DNA of 5,548 bases, from assembly GCA_021780585.1 (NCBI GenBank), contig JAJXYM010000215.1, forward strand, positions 1-5,548. The letters are read 5' to 3'. This DNA is from Deltaproteobacteria bacterium (GTDB lineage: Bacteria; Desulfobacterota; Binatia; Binatales; Binataceae). The translations under genes and the position numbers were made by a program. The notes beneath the pieces were generated by a model. It was not told where the DNA came from. It did no database searches and worked only from the letters and a program-made list of their open reading frames with translations. This document shows positions 1 to 5,491 of the stretch, one piece after another. Within the stretch, counting starts at the first letter, position 1, and every line of letters begins with the position of its first letter.

Positions 1-64
1 CTATGCGCCCTCATTGCCGATATGATCCGGCGCCGCCCGCCGCGCATCGGTGGTTCCGATTGCC

Positions 65-349
65 TCAGAACTCGCCGGGCCACTTTCGCGCGCCGTGAAA
101 CACCCGGAGAATTTCGACCGTCTCGCCGCGGACGCGATACGGAACCAGATATGGCGTATCGGTTACGACCAGTTCGCGCGTGCCGGGAACCCGGCCCGGC
201 CGGCCGGACGCCGGATAGTCCGCCAGCCGCTCGACGCTCGCGACGATCCGTTCAACCAGCCGCGCCGCCGCCCGCGGATCGTCACGCGCGATATACGCCG
301 CCTCTTCGTCGAGGTTTTTGAGCGCGCGACGGAGCCATCTAACCCGCAC
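65..349 (-). CDS. RelE/ParE-family type II toxin
   Basis: This 94-aa protein is the toxin of a type II toxin-antitoxin pair. The family fold comprises two N-terminal helices (about residues 6-20 and 25-43) packed on a C-terminal beta sheet. Visible family signatures are the helix segment around ARDDPRAAARLVERI (21-35), L-x-x-YPxSGRPGR (42-53), the GTREL strand (56-60), and the C-terminal ILRVFHGARKWP (80-91) with His85, Arg88 and Trp90. The length is normal for ParE/RelE-type toxins. The start is GTG at 349, inside the antitoxin gene, giving an 11-bp overlap. No in-frame ATG lies nearby and no good Shine-Dalgarno is visible, so translation is probably coupled to the antitoxin. The family includes gyrase poisons (ParE) and ribosome-dependent mRNA interferases (RelE). 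The sequence resembles the ParE side, but the target cannot be told from sequence alone. The protein looks intact. Confidence 0.9.
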   Translation of the reverse strand: MRVRWLRRALKNLDEEAAYIARDDPRAAARLVERIVASVERLADYPASGRPGRVPGTRELVVTDTPYLVPYRVRGETVEILRVFHGARKWPGEF

Positions 350-581
350 CGCGAGTCCACTTTTCCGTCGCCGCCCGGACCTCTTCCTCGCTCGCGAAAT
401 CTCCCGCGGCGGCTTCTTTGAGCGCCGTCTTGATCTCGGCGATCTGCCATTCGTTCAAGTCAACGTAGGCGCGGATCGCCTCGGCCGCAACGTAGGACTT
501 GGTGCGATCCATCGCCTTGGCGAGTTTCTCGAGCCGGCTCCTGGTCTTGCGATCGACCCGAATCGTGATCACTTCCGACAT
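339..581 (-). CDS. Ribbon-helix-helix (CopG/ParD-like) antitoxin
   Basis: This 80-aa protein is the cognate antitoxin and probable autorepressor. Residues 1-45 form a ribbon-helix-helix domain: a short strand EVITIRVD (3-10) that would insert into the DNA major groove, helix A (about 11-23, KTRSRLEKLAKAM), a turn at DRTKS, and helix B (about 29-42, YVAAEAIRAYV). Residues 43-80 (from NEWQIAEIKTALKEA to EEVRAATEKW) match the helical toxin-wrapping tail of ParD-type antitoxins. The ATG at 579-581 is a clear start, but no Shine-Dalgarno precedes it. A promoter -10 ends 6 nt upstream, so the mRNA is predicted to be leaderless. The gene lies 32 bp downstream of the MMPL stop on the same strand and overlaps the toxin start. 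Antitoxin-first order with a short overlap is typical of these modules and favours excess antitoxin synthesis. Confidence 0.9.
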   Translation of the reverse strand: MSEVITIRVDRKTRSRLEKLAKAMDRTKSYVAAEAIRAYVDLNEWQIAEIKTALKEAAAGDFASEEEVRAATEKWTRGAG

Positions 582-585
582 TGTC

Positions 586-603
586 GTATTCTATTGTATA
601 CAA
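586..603. promoter_or_regulatory. Candidate antitoxin operator (palindrome and 10-bp-spaced repeats)
   Basis: TTGTATACAA at 594-603 is a perfect 10-bp palindrome lying in the promoter spacer directly against the -10. A related half-site, GTATTC (586-591), sits exactly 10 bp from GTATAC (596-601). It overlaps the -10 and is on the same face of the helix. Ribbon-helix-helix repressors commonly bind short repeated sites about one helical turn apart, so this is a plausible autoregulatory operator for the antitoxin encoded next to it. Protein binding is inferred, not shown. Confidence 0.45.
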
Positions 604-617
604 GCGCTTACGATCAA
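588..617 (-). promoter_or_regulatory. Predicted sigma70-type promoter of the toxin-antitoxin operon
   Basis: Read on the minus strand, a -35 TTGATC (612-617, 4 of 6 to consensus) and a -10 TAGAAT (588-593, 5 of 6) are separated by 18 bp. Only ACGACA separates the -10 from the antitoxin ATG, so transcription should start at or next to the A of the ATG (about 581), giving a leaderless transcript. This agrees with the absence of a Shine-Dalgarno. The -35 overlaps the last codons of the upstream MMPL gene, whose stop is at 614-616. This is a prediction from consensus matching only. Confidence 0.5.
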
Positions 618-3058
618 GCGGGCCGAGCCGCCGCGCGCGCGCCGCGGCTCGCCGCCGTTTCCAGCGCGGCTTCGTAGCGCGCCAGGAAGCGCGGCCGGCG
701 CCACGCGAGATACGCCGGCAGGATAATCAGCCCCACCAGCAGATTCGCCGCCATCAGCAGGATCAGCATCACGCTCATCTCGTTATGGAACAGCAGCGGC
801 GACGCGACCCACGGCGCGATTCCGCCGACGATCACGAAAAACGTCGCGACCACCCACGCGCCCGTCGTATGCAATCCCGTCGCGATCGCCTCGTCCAGCG
901 GCGCGCCGCCGATCGCCTCGTCGCGAATCCGCGCGATCGCGTAGATCGCGAAATTGATCCCCAGGCCGAGGCCCAGCGAAACCACCGGGATGGTGTCGAT
1001 CGTCAGGCCGATATCCTGATTGATCATGAAGAGGAAGGCGCCGAAATTCGCCATCACGGCCGCGATCGCGAACAGCAGTCCCGCCATCAAGGAACGAAAA
1101 TAGATTGCGCAGGCGAGCAGAATCACGCCCAGCACCAGAGACAGGTTGGCGCGATTCAGCGCGGGCGCGGCTTCGTCGCTGGCCAGATAGAGGCCGCCCT
1201 CGCCGCCCAGATAGCGAATTTTGACCTTGTCGAGCTTCGGATCGCCCTTGAGGCGCACGGCCACGAACGTGTCGAGGTCGCCGCGCAAGCGGCGCAGGGT
1301 GGCGTAGTTATGGTCGGGCAGGAGAATCCGGATACAGGTGTTGGTCATGTTCGGCGAGTTGGCGAAGAAGTTGTAAACCTCGTCGGGCGCCGTGCCGCTG
1401 AAGAAAAAGCCCCACAGCTCCGCGCTCAGCAGGTCGCTGTCCGGCAGCGCCATGTATTTCGGGGAGCCGTTATGCAGAAGCTGGTTCATCGGCTTGGTCG
1501 CGATTCCGGCGAAACCGATCACGGCGAGCGCGTCGCCGCGGGCGAGCAGATAGTCGGCCAGGTCGTCGGCGAGCCTGAGCGTCGGCACCGCGACGGTCGA
1601 GACGGGACTCGGATAGTTGGGCGTCTCGATCACCACCCAGGCGAAATTGGTGGGCAGGAAGCGGCCGATTTCGGCGGTGTCGCGATTCACCCTGGCGTCG
1701 GGGCGGTAAATCGGCGTGCCCGCGACCTGGTAGCCGACGGGAGTCCGCCGCATCGAGGCCACCGCGAAAATCATGAACGCCACGCCGATCGCGATCAGCC
1801 CGCCGCGCAGCGCGCCCGGCGTGGTCGGAATCCGCGTCAGCCAATCGACCAGCGAATGATAGGCGGAGGGGCGATCGGGATGGCTGGTTTTGACCAGCCA
1901 GCTATGCTCCCGCAGGCGCGGCCGGGCCAGCCAGCTCATCAGGATCGGCTGGAAGACGAAAACCATCGCCAGGCTCGCGCCGAGCCATACCGCGCCGCCG
2001 TAGCCGATCTGGCTGAGCACGGGAATATGGCCGACGAAAAGAAATCCGATTCCGGCGATATTCGCGATTACCGCGAGCAGGCCCGGTCCGATCATCAGGT
2101 CCGCCGTGCGCGCGCAGGCCTGCCAATGGTCCTCGGTGCGGTCGAGCACGTCGTAATAGCGGCCGTGCCATTGGATTCCGTGGCTCAGGTCCCGCGCGGT
2201 CAGGATCAGCGGAATCACCAGCATCACCGGGTCGAAGTTGAAGCCCATCAGGCCGACGAAGCCGAGGCCCCAGATCGCCGAGCAGACGCCGGTAAGCGCG
2301 GGCGCCCACCATCCGGTGCGCCGGCCGAGGCTCAGGAACAACACGATCAGCATGATCGCGATCGAGCCGAGAAAAATCAGCGCGAGCCGCGGCAGGTAAT
2401 GGTAGCCCCACGCCGCGAACATCACCGCGCCGCTCGCGTAGAAGCTGGTGTTGGCGTCGCGGTATTTCGCGATCAGCCCCTGAACGCCGTCGAACAGCGC
2501 CTTATAGTCCATCCCGCCTTCATTGAAGCTCGCGATAATCAACGCGCCCTTGTCGTCCGTGGTGACGAAGCCGGAGACCTCCTTGCGATGGGTCATCACG
2601 GCGTTGCGCAGTTCCGCCAGCTCGGCGTCGTTGCGCGGGATATTCGGATACATGAAGGGCGACGACACCAGCGCGCCGGGGAGGGCCTTGGCGTAGAGCA
2701 GCCGGTAGGAGGCCAGCGAAAAGACCTCGTTGTGATCGACGCCGGGCAGCTTGTCGATCGCGCGGGTCAGGTCCTGGATCTTTTGCAGGGTCTTGTAATT
2801 GTAGATGTCGCCGTCCTTGACCCTGAGCATCAGGACCAGCGTCTGCGCGCCGCCGTAATGGCGCCGGTATTGGCGATAGAGCAGGACGTTGGGATTGGTG
2901 GCGGGGAAGAAGTCCTCGAAATGCGTCGCGATCGGCACCCGCGTCGCGCCGTAAAGCATCACCAGTGTAATCGCGAGCAGGATCGCCGCCAGCGGTTTGC
3001 GCCAGCCCAGCACCAGATCGCCGAAGGTTCGAGTAGTCGCGCCACGTTCCCCGTTCAT
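614..3058 (-). CDS. RND-superfamily MMPL/HAE3-type exporter
   Basis: This 814-aa inner-membrane protein has the two-fold RND/MMPL architecture (COG1033-like predicted exporter). It shows TM1 (about 21-39), a periplasmic loop to about 220, a TM2-TM6 bundle (about 224-377), TM7 (about 417-436), a second loop to about 635, and a TM8-TM12 bundle (about 638-783). The family uses proton-motive force to move lipids or other hydrophobic compounds. Family marks include THFEDFFPATNPN after TM1, LTARDLSHGIQWHGRY in TM4 (Asp290, His293), and LGLGLGINFAIYAIARIRDE in TM10. Asn702 stands where many relatives have the GVDY-type Asp. I chose ATG 3058, preceded by GGGGA 7 nt away. The longer reading from 3163 adds an Arg/Pro-rich 35-aa stretch unlike the family and runs over a candidate promoter. 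The C-terminus is an Ala/Arg-rich tail. The gene diverges from the iron-sulfur oxidoreductase and ends 32 bp before the TA operon. The substrate is unknown; lipids or hopanoid-like molecules are guesses from the family. Confidence 0.9.
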   Translation of the reverse strand: MNGERGATTRTFGDLVLGWRKPLAAILLAITLVMLYGATRVPIATHFEDFFPATNPNVLLYRQYRRHYGGAQTLVLMLRVKDGDIYNYKTLQKIQDLTRAIDKLPGVDHNEVFSLASYRLLYAKALPGALVSSPFMYPNIPRNDAELAELRNAVMTHRKEVSGFVTTDDKGALIIASFNEGGMDYKALFDGVQGLIAKYRDANTSFYASGAVMFAAWGYHYLPRLALIFLGSIAIMLIVLFLSLGRRTGWWAPALTGVCSAIWGLGFVGLMGFNFDPVMLVIPLILTARDLSHGIQWHGRYYDVLDRTEDHWQACARTADLMIGPGLLAVIANIAGIGFLFVGHIPVLSQIGYGGAVWLGASLAMVFVFQPILMSWLARPRLREHSWLVKTSHPDRPSAYHSLVDWLTRIPTTPGALRGGLIAIGVAFMIFAVASMRRTPVGYQVAGTPIYRPDARVNRDTAEIGRFLPTNFAWVVIETPNYPSPVSTVAVPTLRLADDLADYLLARGDALAVIGFAGIATKPMNQLLHNGSPKYMALPDSDLLSAELWGFFFSGTAPDEVYNFFANSPNMTNTCIRILLPDHNYATLRRLRGDLDTFVAVRLKGDPKLDKVKIRYLGGEGGLYLASDEAAPALNRANLSLVLGVILLACAIYFRSLMAGLLFAIAAVMANFGAFLFMINQDIGLTIDTIPVVSLGLGLGINFAIYAIARIRDEAIGGAPLDEAIATGLHTTGAWVVATFFVIVGGIAPWVASPLLFHNEMSVMLILLMAANLLVGLIILPAYLAWRRPRFLARYEAALETAASRGARAAARPA

Positions 3059-3065
3059 CAAGCCG

Positions 3066-3070
3066 TCCCC
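3066..3070 (-). promoter_or_regulatory. Ribosome binding site deciding the MMPL start
   Basis: On the minus strand GGGGA lies 7 nt before ATG 3058. It is a partial Shine-Dalgarno at normal spacing. It supports starting the exporter at MNGERGATTR rather than 35 codons upstream, since the residues just after it run directly into the conserved pre-TM1 segment. Confidence 0.55.
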
Positions 3071-3102
3071 GGATGGTCGATTTGGCCATTGCGGCCGACG
3101 GG

Positions 3103-3108
3103 AGTATA
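3103..3108 (-). promoter_or_regulatory. Candidate -10 element for the MMPL gene
   Basis: TATACT on the minus strand matches the -10 consensus at 5 of 6 positions. It would start transcription near 3096, giving a leader of about 38 nt before ATG 3058. The sequence 16-18 bp upstream is an alternating GC run with no recognisable -35, so an activator or another sigma factor may be needed, or the match is chance. A second AT-rich hexamer, CATAAT (3140-3145), also lacks a convincing -35. Confidence 0.3.
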
Positions 3109-3177
3109 CGCCAAAACGCCGCGCGCGCGGATGGCAAAAATTATGCGTCCGCGGACCCGGCAAAAGCGGCGGCGGAA

Positions 3178-3249
3178 CGCGCCGCCCCGCGCGCGGGGAT
3201 TAGGCGTGGCGCGCGGGAAAAGCCGCGCCGGCTAATCCACGGCGGCGCG
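3178..3249. repeat. Nested inverted repeat in the divergent intergenic region
   Basis: Two sets of complementary arms enclose one another. The outer arms are CGCGCCGCC (3178-3186) and GGCGGCGCG (3241-3249), 9 of 9. The inner arms are GGATTAG (3197-3203) and CTAATCC (3232-3238), 7 of 7. Inside the inner arms, GCGCGG and CCGCGC can also pair around a GAAAAG loop, and 3187-3196 is itself a palindrome (CCGCGCGCGG). As RNA this could form a long hairpin or branched junction; as DNA it could extrude or bind a dimeric regulator. There is no T-run, so a rho-independent terminator is unlikely. Its function is not known. Confidence 0.5.
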
Positions 3250-3265
3250 GCGCGCGACCGGCAGA

Positions 3266-3294
3266 TTGAATTTGCCGCCGCGCCTCTCTAAAAC
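3266..3294 (+). promoter_or_regulatory. Candidate promoter of the iron-sulfur oxidoreductase gene
   Basis: TTGAAT (3266-3271) is followed after 17 bp by TAAAAC (3289-3294), or after 15 bp by TCTAAA (3287-3292). Each hexamer matches consensus at 4 of 6 positions. This is the only AT-richer stretch between the intergenic inverted repeat and the start codon. Transcription would begin near 3301, giving a leader of about 65 nt that is almost entirely occupied by the hairpin described separately. The call is weak and based on sequence only. Confidence 0.3.
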
Positions 3295-3307
3295 GCATCT
3301 GGAGAAG

Positions 3308-3353
3308 CGCTGGTCCCGGCGTCGTCGGCCTCGCCGACCGATACCGACCAGCG
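3308..3353 (+). promoter_or_regulatory. Leader hairpin abutting the oxidoreductase ribosome binding site
   Basis: CGCTGGTC (3308-3315) and GACCAGCG (3346-3353) are perfect 8-bp complementary arms. Within them GTCGGC (3324-3329) and GCCGAC (3333-3338) form a perfect 6-bp stem with a CTC loop. The two stems are separated by an internal loop of 8 and 7 nt. The 3' arm ends at 3353, immediately before the AGGAG at 3354-3358. The structure could expose or occlude ribosome entry or stabilise the mRNA. No riboswitch family is recognised. Confidence 0.45.
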
Positions 3354-3358
3354 AGGAG
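3354..3358 (+). promoter_or_regulatory. Ribosome binding site deciding the oxidoreductase start
   Basis: AGGAG lies 6 nt before ATG 3365, a strong Shine-Dalgarno at ideal spacing. It fixes the start at MNQAVTREIL. An upstream in-frame TTG (3266) would add 33 mostly basic residues and has no comparable ribosome binding site. Confidence 0.8.
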
Positions 3359-3364
3359 CGTCGC

Positions 3365-5491
3365 ATGAATCAGGCAGTCACTCGCGAAATCCTCTGGAAC
3401 GTCCCGGCGATTTTCGTCGTTTTCCTTTATGGGATGCTGCTGCCGCTGACCGCGGCCTTCATCTGGGTGGGGATGCGCTGGTATCGGATGATCCGGATGG
3501 GCGCGGCGACCGCCGACAGCCGCTTCGATCAGCCCGGCCGGCGTCTGTTCATGGCGTTTCGCGACGGCGTGGGCCAGGGCTTCCTCGGCCGCGAGACCTG
3601 GGGCTGGATGCACTACATCTTTCTGGTCGCCTTCATCGGCCTGTTTATCGGCACCAGCATCATCTTCGTCAACGACGATATCCGCCTGTTCCTGGAATAC
3701 TTCGGCGTCCATCTTTATTTCTTCTACGGCGATTTTTATCACGTCTTCAAAGCCGTGATGGACACCTGCTTCCTGCTGCTGATCGTCGGCGTGGTCGCGG
3801 CCGGAGCGCGGCGGGGGATTCGCAAACCGACCCTGCTGAATCAACCGGCGCCGGAGAAATTGCGCGACAATTGGGAAAATCGCGTCGGCTACTGGCTGCC
3901 GCTGGCGCTGCTCGCGCTCGTGCCGCTTACCGGCCTGATGCTTGAGGGGGCGCGCATCAACGCCAATCCGCCGAACTTCGTCGAATGGGCTTACATCGGG
4001 CGGAATCTCGGCCTGATCGAAGGCGCGCTCGGCGCCGGCGTGATGTTCCATCGCTACCTCTGGCTGTTTCACGTCCTGTTGGTTTACGGCCTGCTCTTCT
4101 GTCTGCCGTTCACCAAGCTGCGCCATTTCCTGTTCGCTCCCGTCAATCTTTACTTCCGCAATCTGAAGCCGCGTGGACGGCTCGCGCCGATCAAGGATTT
4201 CGAGAATGCCGAGACTTTCGGCGTTTCCCAGGTCGAGCAGTACTCATGGAAGCAGTTGCTGGACATGGCGTCGTGCCTGGAATGCGGGCGATGCACGATC
4301 AACTGCCCGACGGTCAACACCGGCAAGACCCTCAATCCGAAATTCCTCGTGATCTCTCAACGCGAGCATCTGCTCGATAAAGCGCCGGTTTTGCTCGCGG
4401 GGCTCGGCGCCTCCGCCAACGGCGGCGAAGCGTCGGCGGAAACCGCCGCGCCCGAATATGCCGGTCCCGACATGATTACCGAAGTCGCGACCGAGGCTGC
4501 CGTCTGGGGATGCACGACTTGCGGATGGTGCGAAGAGGGCTGCCCGGTCGGTATCGAGCATATTCAGCGGATCGTCGATATGCGGCGTTATCTCACCCTG
4601 ATGGAGTCGAAGTTTCCGCAGCAGGCGACCAACGCCTTCAAGGGTATCGAGAACCAGGGCAATCCGTGGGGCCTCGCGCAGCAAAAGCGCGCGGATTGGG
4701 CCGAAGGGCTGGACATTCCGCAAATGGCCGAGGTCGAAAAGCCCGAAGAGATGGACGTGCTCTATTGGGTCGGATGCGCCGGGTCATACGACGAGCGCAA
4801 TCAGCGCGTCAGTCGGTCGTTCGCCGGCCTGATGAAGCAGGCGGGCGTGCGCTTCGGCATCCTCGGCGTCGAGGAGATGTGCACGGGCGATCCCGCCCGG
4901 CGGCTCGGCAACGAATATCTCTATGCGACCGTCGCCGGACAGAACGTCGAGACCATCAATCGCTACAAGCCCAAGCGTATCGTCACGCAATGCCCCCATT
5001 GCTTCCATAATCTCAAGAACGAATATCCCGACTTCGGCCTTGAGAATGTCGAGGTGATGCACGAGGCGGAATTTATCGATGAGCTGATTCGCGCCGGCCG
5101 GCTCAAGCCCAACAAGCCGATCGATCAGCGCATGACCTATCACGACCCCTGTTACATGGCGCGCCATAACCGCAAATGGGACGGCGCGCGCGCGGCGCTC
5201 AAGGCGATCCCGGGCGCGAAGGTCAAAGATATCGACCTGTCGAAGAACCGCACGTTCTGTTGCGGCGCGGGCGGCGGATGCATGTGGAAGGAAGAAAAAG
5301 AGGGCACGCGCATCAATCAGACGCGCTTCGATCAGATCAACGAAGCCGATCCGGAGACGATGGCGGTTGGATGCCCGTTCTGCATGACGATGATGGAGGA
5401 CGCGGTGAAGTCGCGTTCGCTCGAAGACAAGATGCGCGTGCGCGATCTGTCGGAGCTGGTCGCCGAATCCACCGGCGCGACCACGAAATAG
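3365..5491 (+). CDS. Membrane Fe-S oxidoreductase, FadF/EMO-type (ETF:quinone oxidoreductase-like; NarI + HdrC/HdrD-like fusion)
   Basis: This 708-aa fusion protein probably feeds electrons from electron transfer flavoprotein into the quinone pool. Residues 1-260 form a NarI-like cytochrome b domain with five hydrophobic segments (about 12-38, 81-103, 128-147, 174-194, 225-248) and candidate heme ligands His83, His126, His229 and His236. An HdrC-like domain follows, with two 4Fe-4S motifs CxxCxxCxxxCP: C304/C307/C310/C314 and C383/C386/C389/C393. An Ala/Gly-rich loop (about 342-366) lies between them. Two cysteine-rich CCG (HdrD/DUF224) domains come last. The first has C471, CTGDPARRLGNEYLY (C506) and CPHC (C543/C546). 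The second has C596, FCCGAGGGC (C632/C633) and CPFC (C670/C673). This order matches FadF and the ETF:menaquinone oxidoreductases of fatty-acid-oxidising bacteria. No etf or acyl-CoA dehydrogenase gene lies in the window to confirm the partner. Other HdrD-like roles (heterodisulfide, lactate or glycolate oxidation) are less likely given the NarI fusion. The gene looks complete. Confidence 0.88.
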   Translation: MNQAVTREILWNVPAIFVVFLYGMLLPLTAAFIWVGMRWYRMIRMGAATADSRFDQPGRRLFMAFRDGVGQGFLGRETWGWMHYIFLVAFIGLFIGTSIIFVNDDIRLFLEYFGVHLYFFYGDFYHVFKAVMDTCFLLLIVGVVAAGARRGIRKPTLLNQPAPEKLRDNWENRVGYWLPLALLALVPLTGLMLEGARINANPPNFVEWAYIGRNLGLIEGALGAGVMFHRYLWLFHVLLVYGLLFCLPFTKLRHFLFAPVNLYFRNLKPRGRLAPIKDFENAETFGVSQVEQYSWKQLLDMASCLECGRCTINCPTVNTGKTLNPKFLVISQREHLLDKAPVLLAGLGASANGGEASAETAAPEYAGPDMITEVATEAAVWGCTTCGWCEEGCPVGIEHIQRIVDMRRYLTLMESKFPQQATNAFKGIENQGNPWGLAQQKRADWAEGLDIPQMAEVEKPEEMDVLYWVGCAGSYDERNQRVSRSFAGLMKQAGVRFGILGVEEMCTGDPARRLGNEYLYATVAGQNVETINRYKPKRIVTQCPHCFHNLKNEYPDFGLENVEVMHEAEFIDELIRAGRLKPNKPIDQRMTYHDPCYMARHNRKWDGARAALKAIPGAKVKDIDLSKNRTFCCGAGGGCMWKEEKEGTRINQTRFDQINEADPETMAVGCPFCMTMMEDAVKSRSLEDKMRVRDLSELVAESTGATTK

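Larger units (their letters stand above)
3059..3364. other. Divergent intergenic region, no gene seen
   Basis: These 306 bp separate the two divergent starts. I see no credible coding sequence in either direction: the open frames here are Arg/Ala/Pro-rich and lack family signatures. The region holds candidate promoter elements for each side, the nested inverted repeat in the middle, and a leader hairpin next to the plus-strand start. It is dense in GCG/CGC runs, which makes short GC-only palindromes weak evidence on their own. Confidence 0.6.

Noticed and set aside
46..60. ATCGG-TGGTT-CCGAT hairpin just past the toxin stop
   Set aside because: The stem is only 5 bp and no T-run follows on the minus strand, so it cannot be called a terminator.
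882..1069. Three copies of GCGATCGC (882-889, 933-940, 1062-1069)
   Set aside because: They resemble the HIP1 octamer but lie in Ala/Ile-rich membrane segments, where GCG and ATC codons generate them. They are absent as intact octamers from the rest of what I checked.
3059..3163. 35-residue N-terminal extension of the MMPL protein from 3163
   Set aside because: The Arg/Pro-rich stretch has no family resemblance, covers a candidate -10, and ATG 3058 has its own ribosome binding site.
581..3235. Long open frame of 884 codons on the plus strand opposite the MMPL gene
   Set aside because: It begins with TTG, is full of Arg/Gln/His/Asp/Glu repeats and has no domain or membrane signature. It is the stop-free antisense frame produced by the codon bias of the real exporter gene.
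3200..4126. Open frame of 308 codons on the minus strand opposite the cytochrome b part of the oxidoreductase
   Set aside because: Gln/His/Arg/Ala/Glu-rich composition is typical of an antisense shadow. The plus strand here encodes clear membrane segments in family order.
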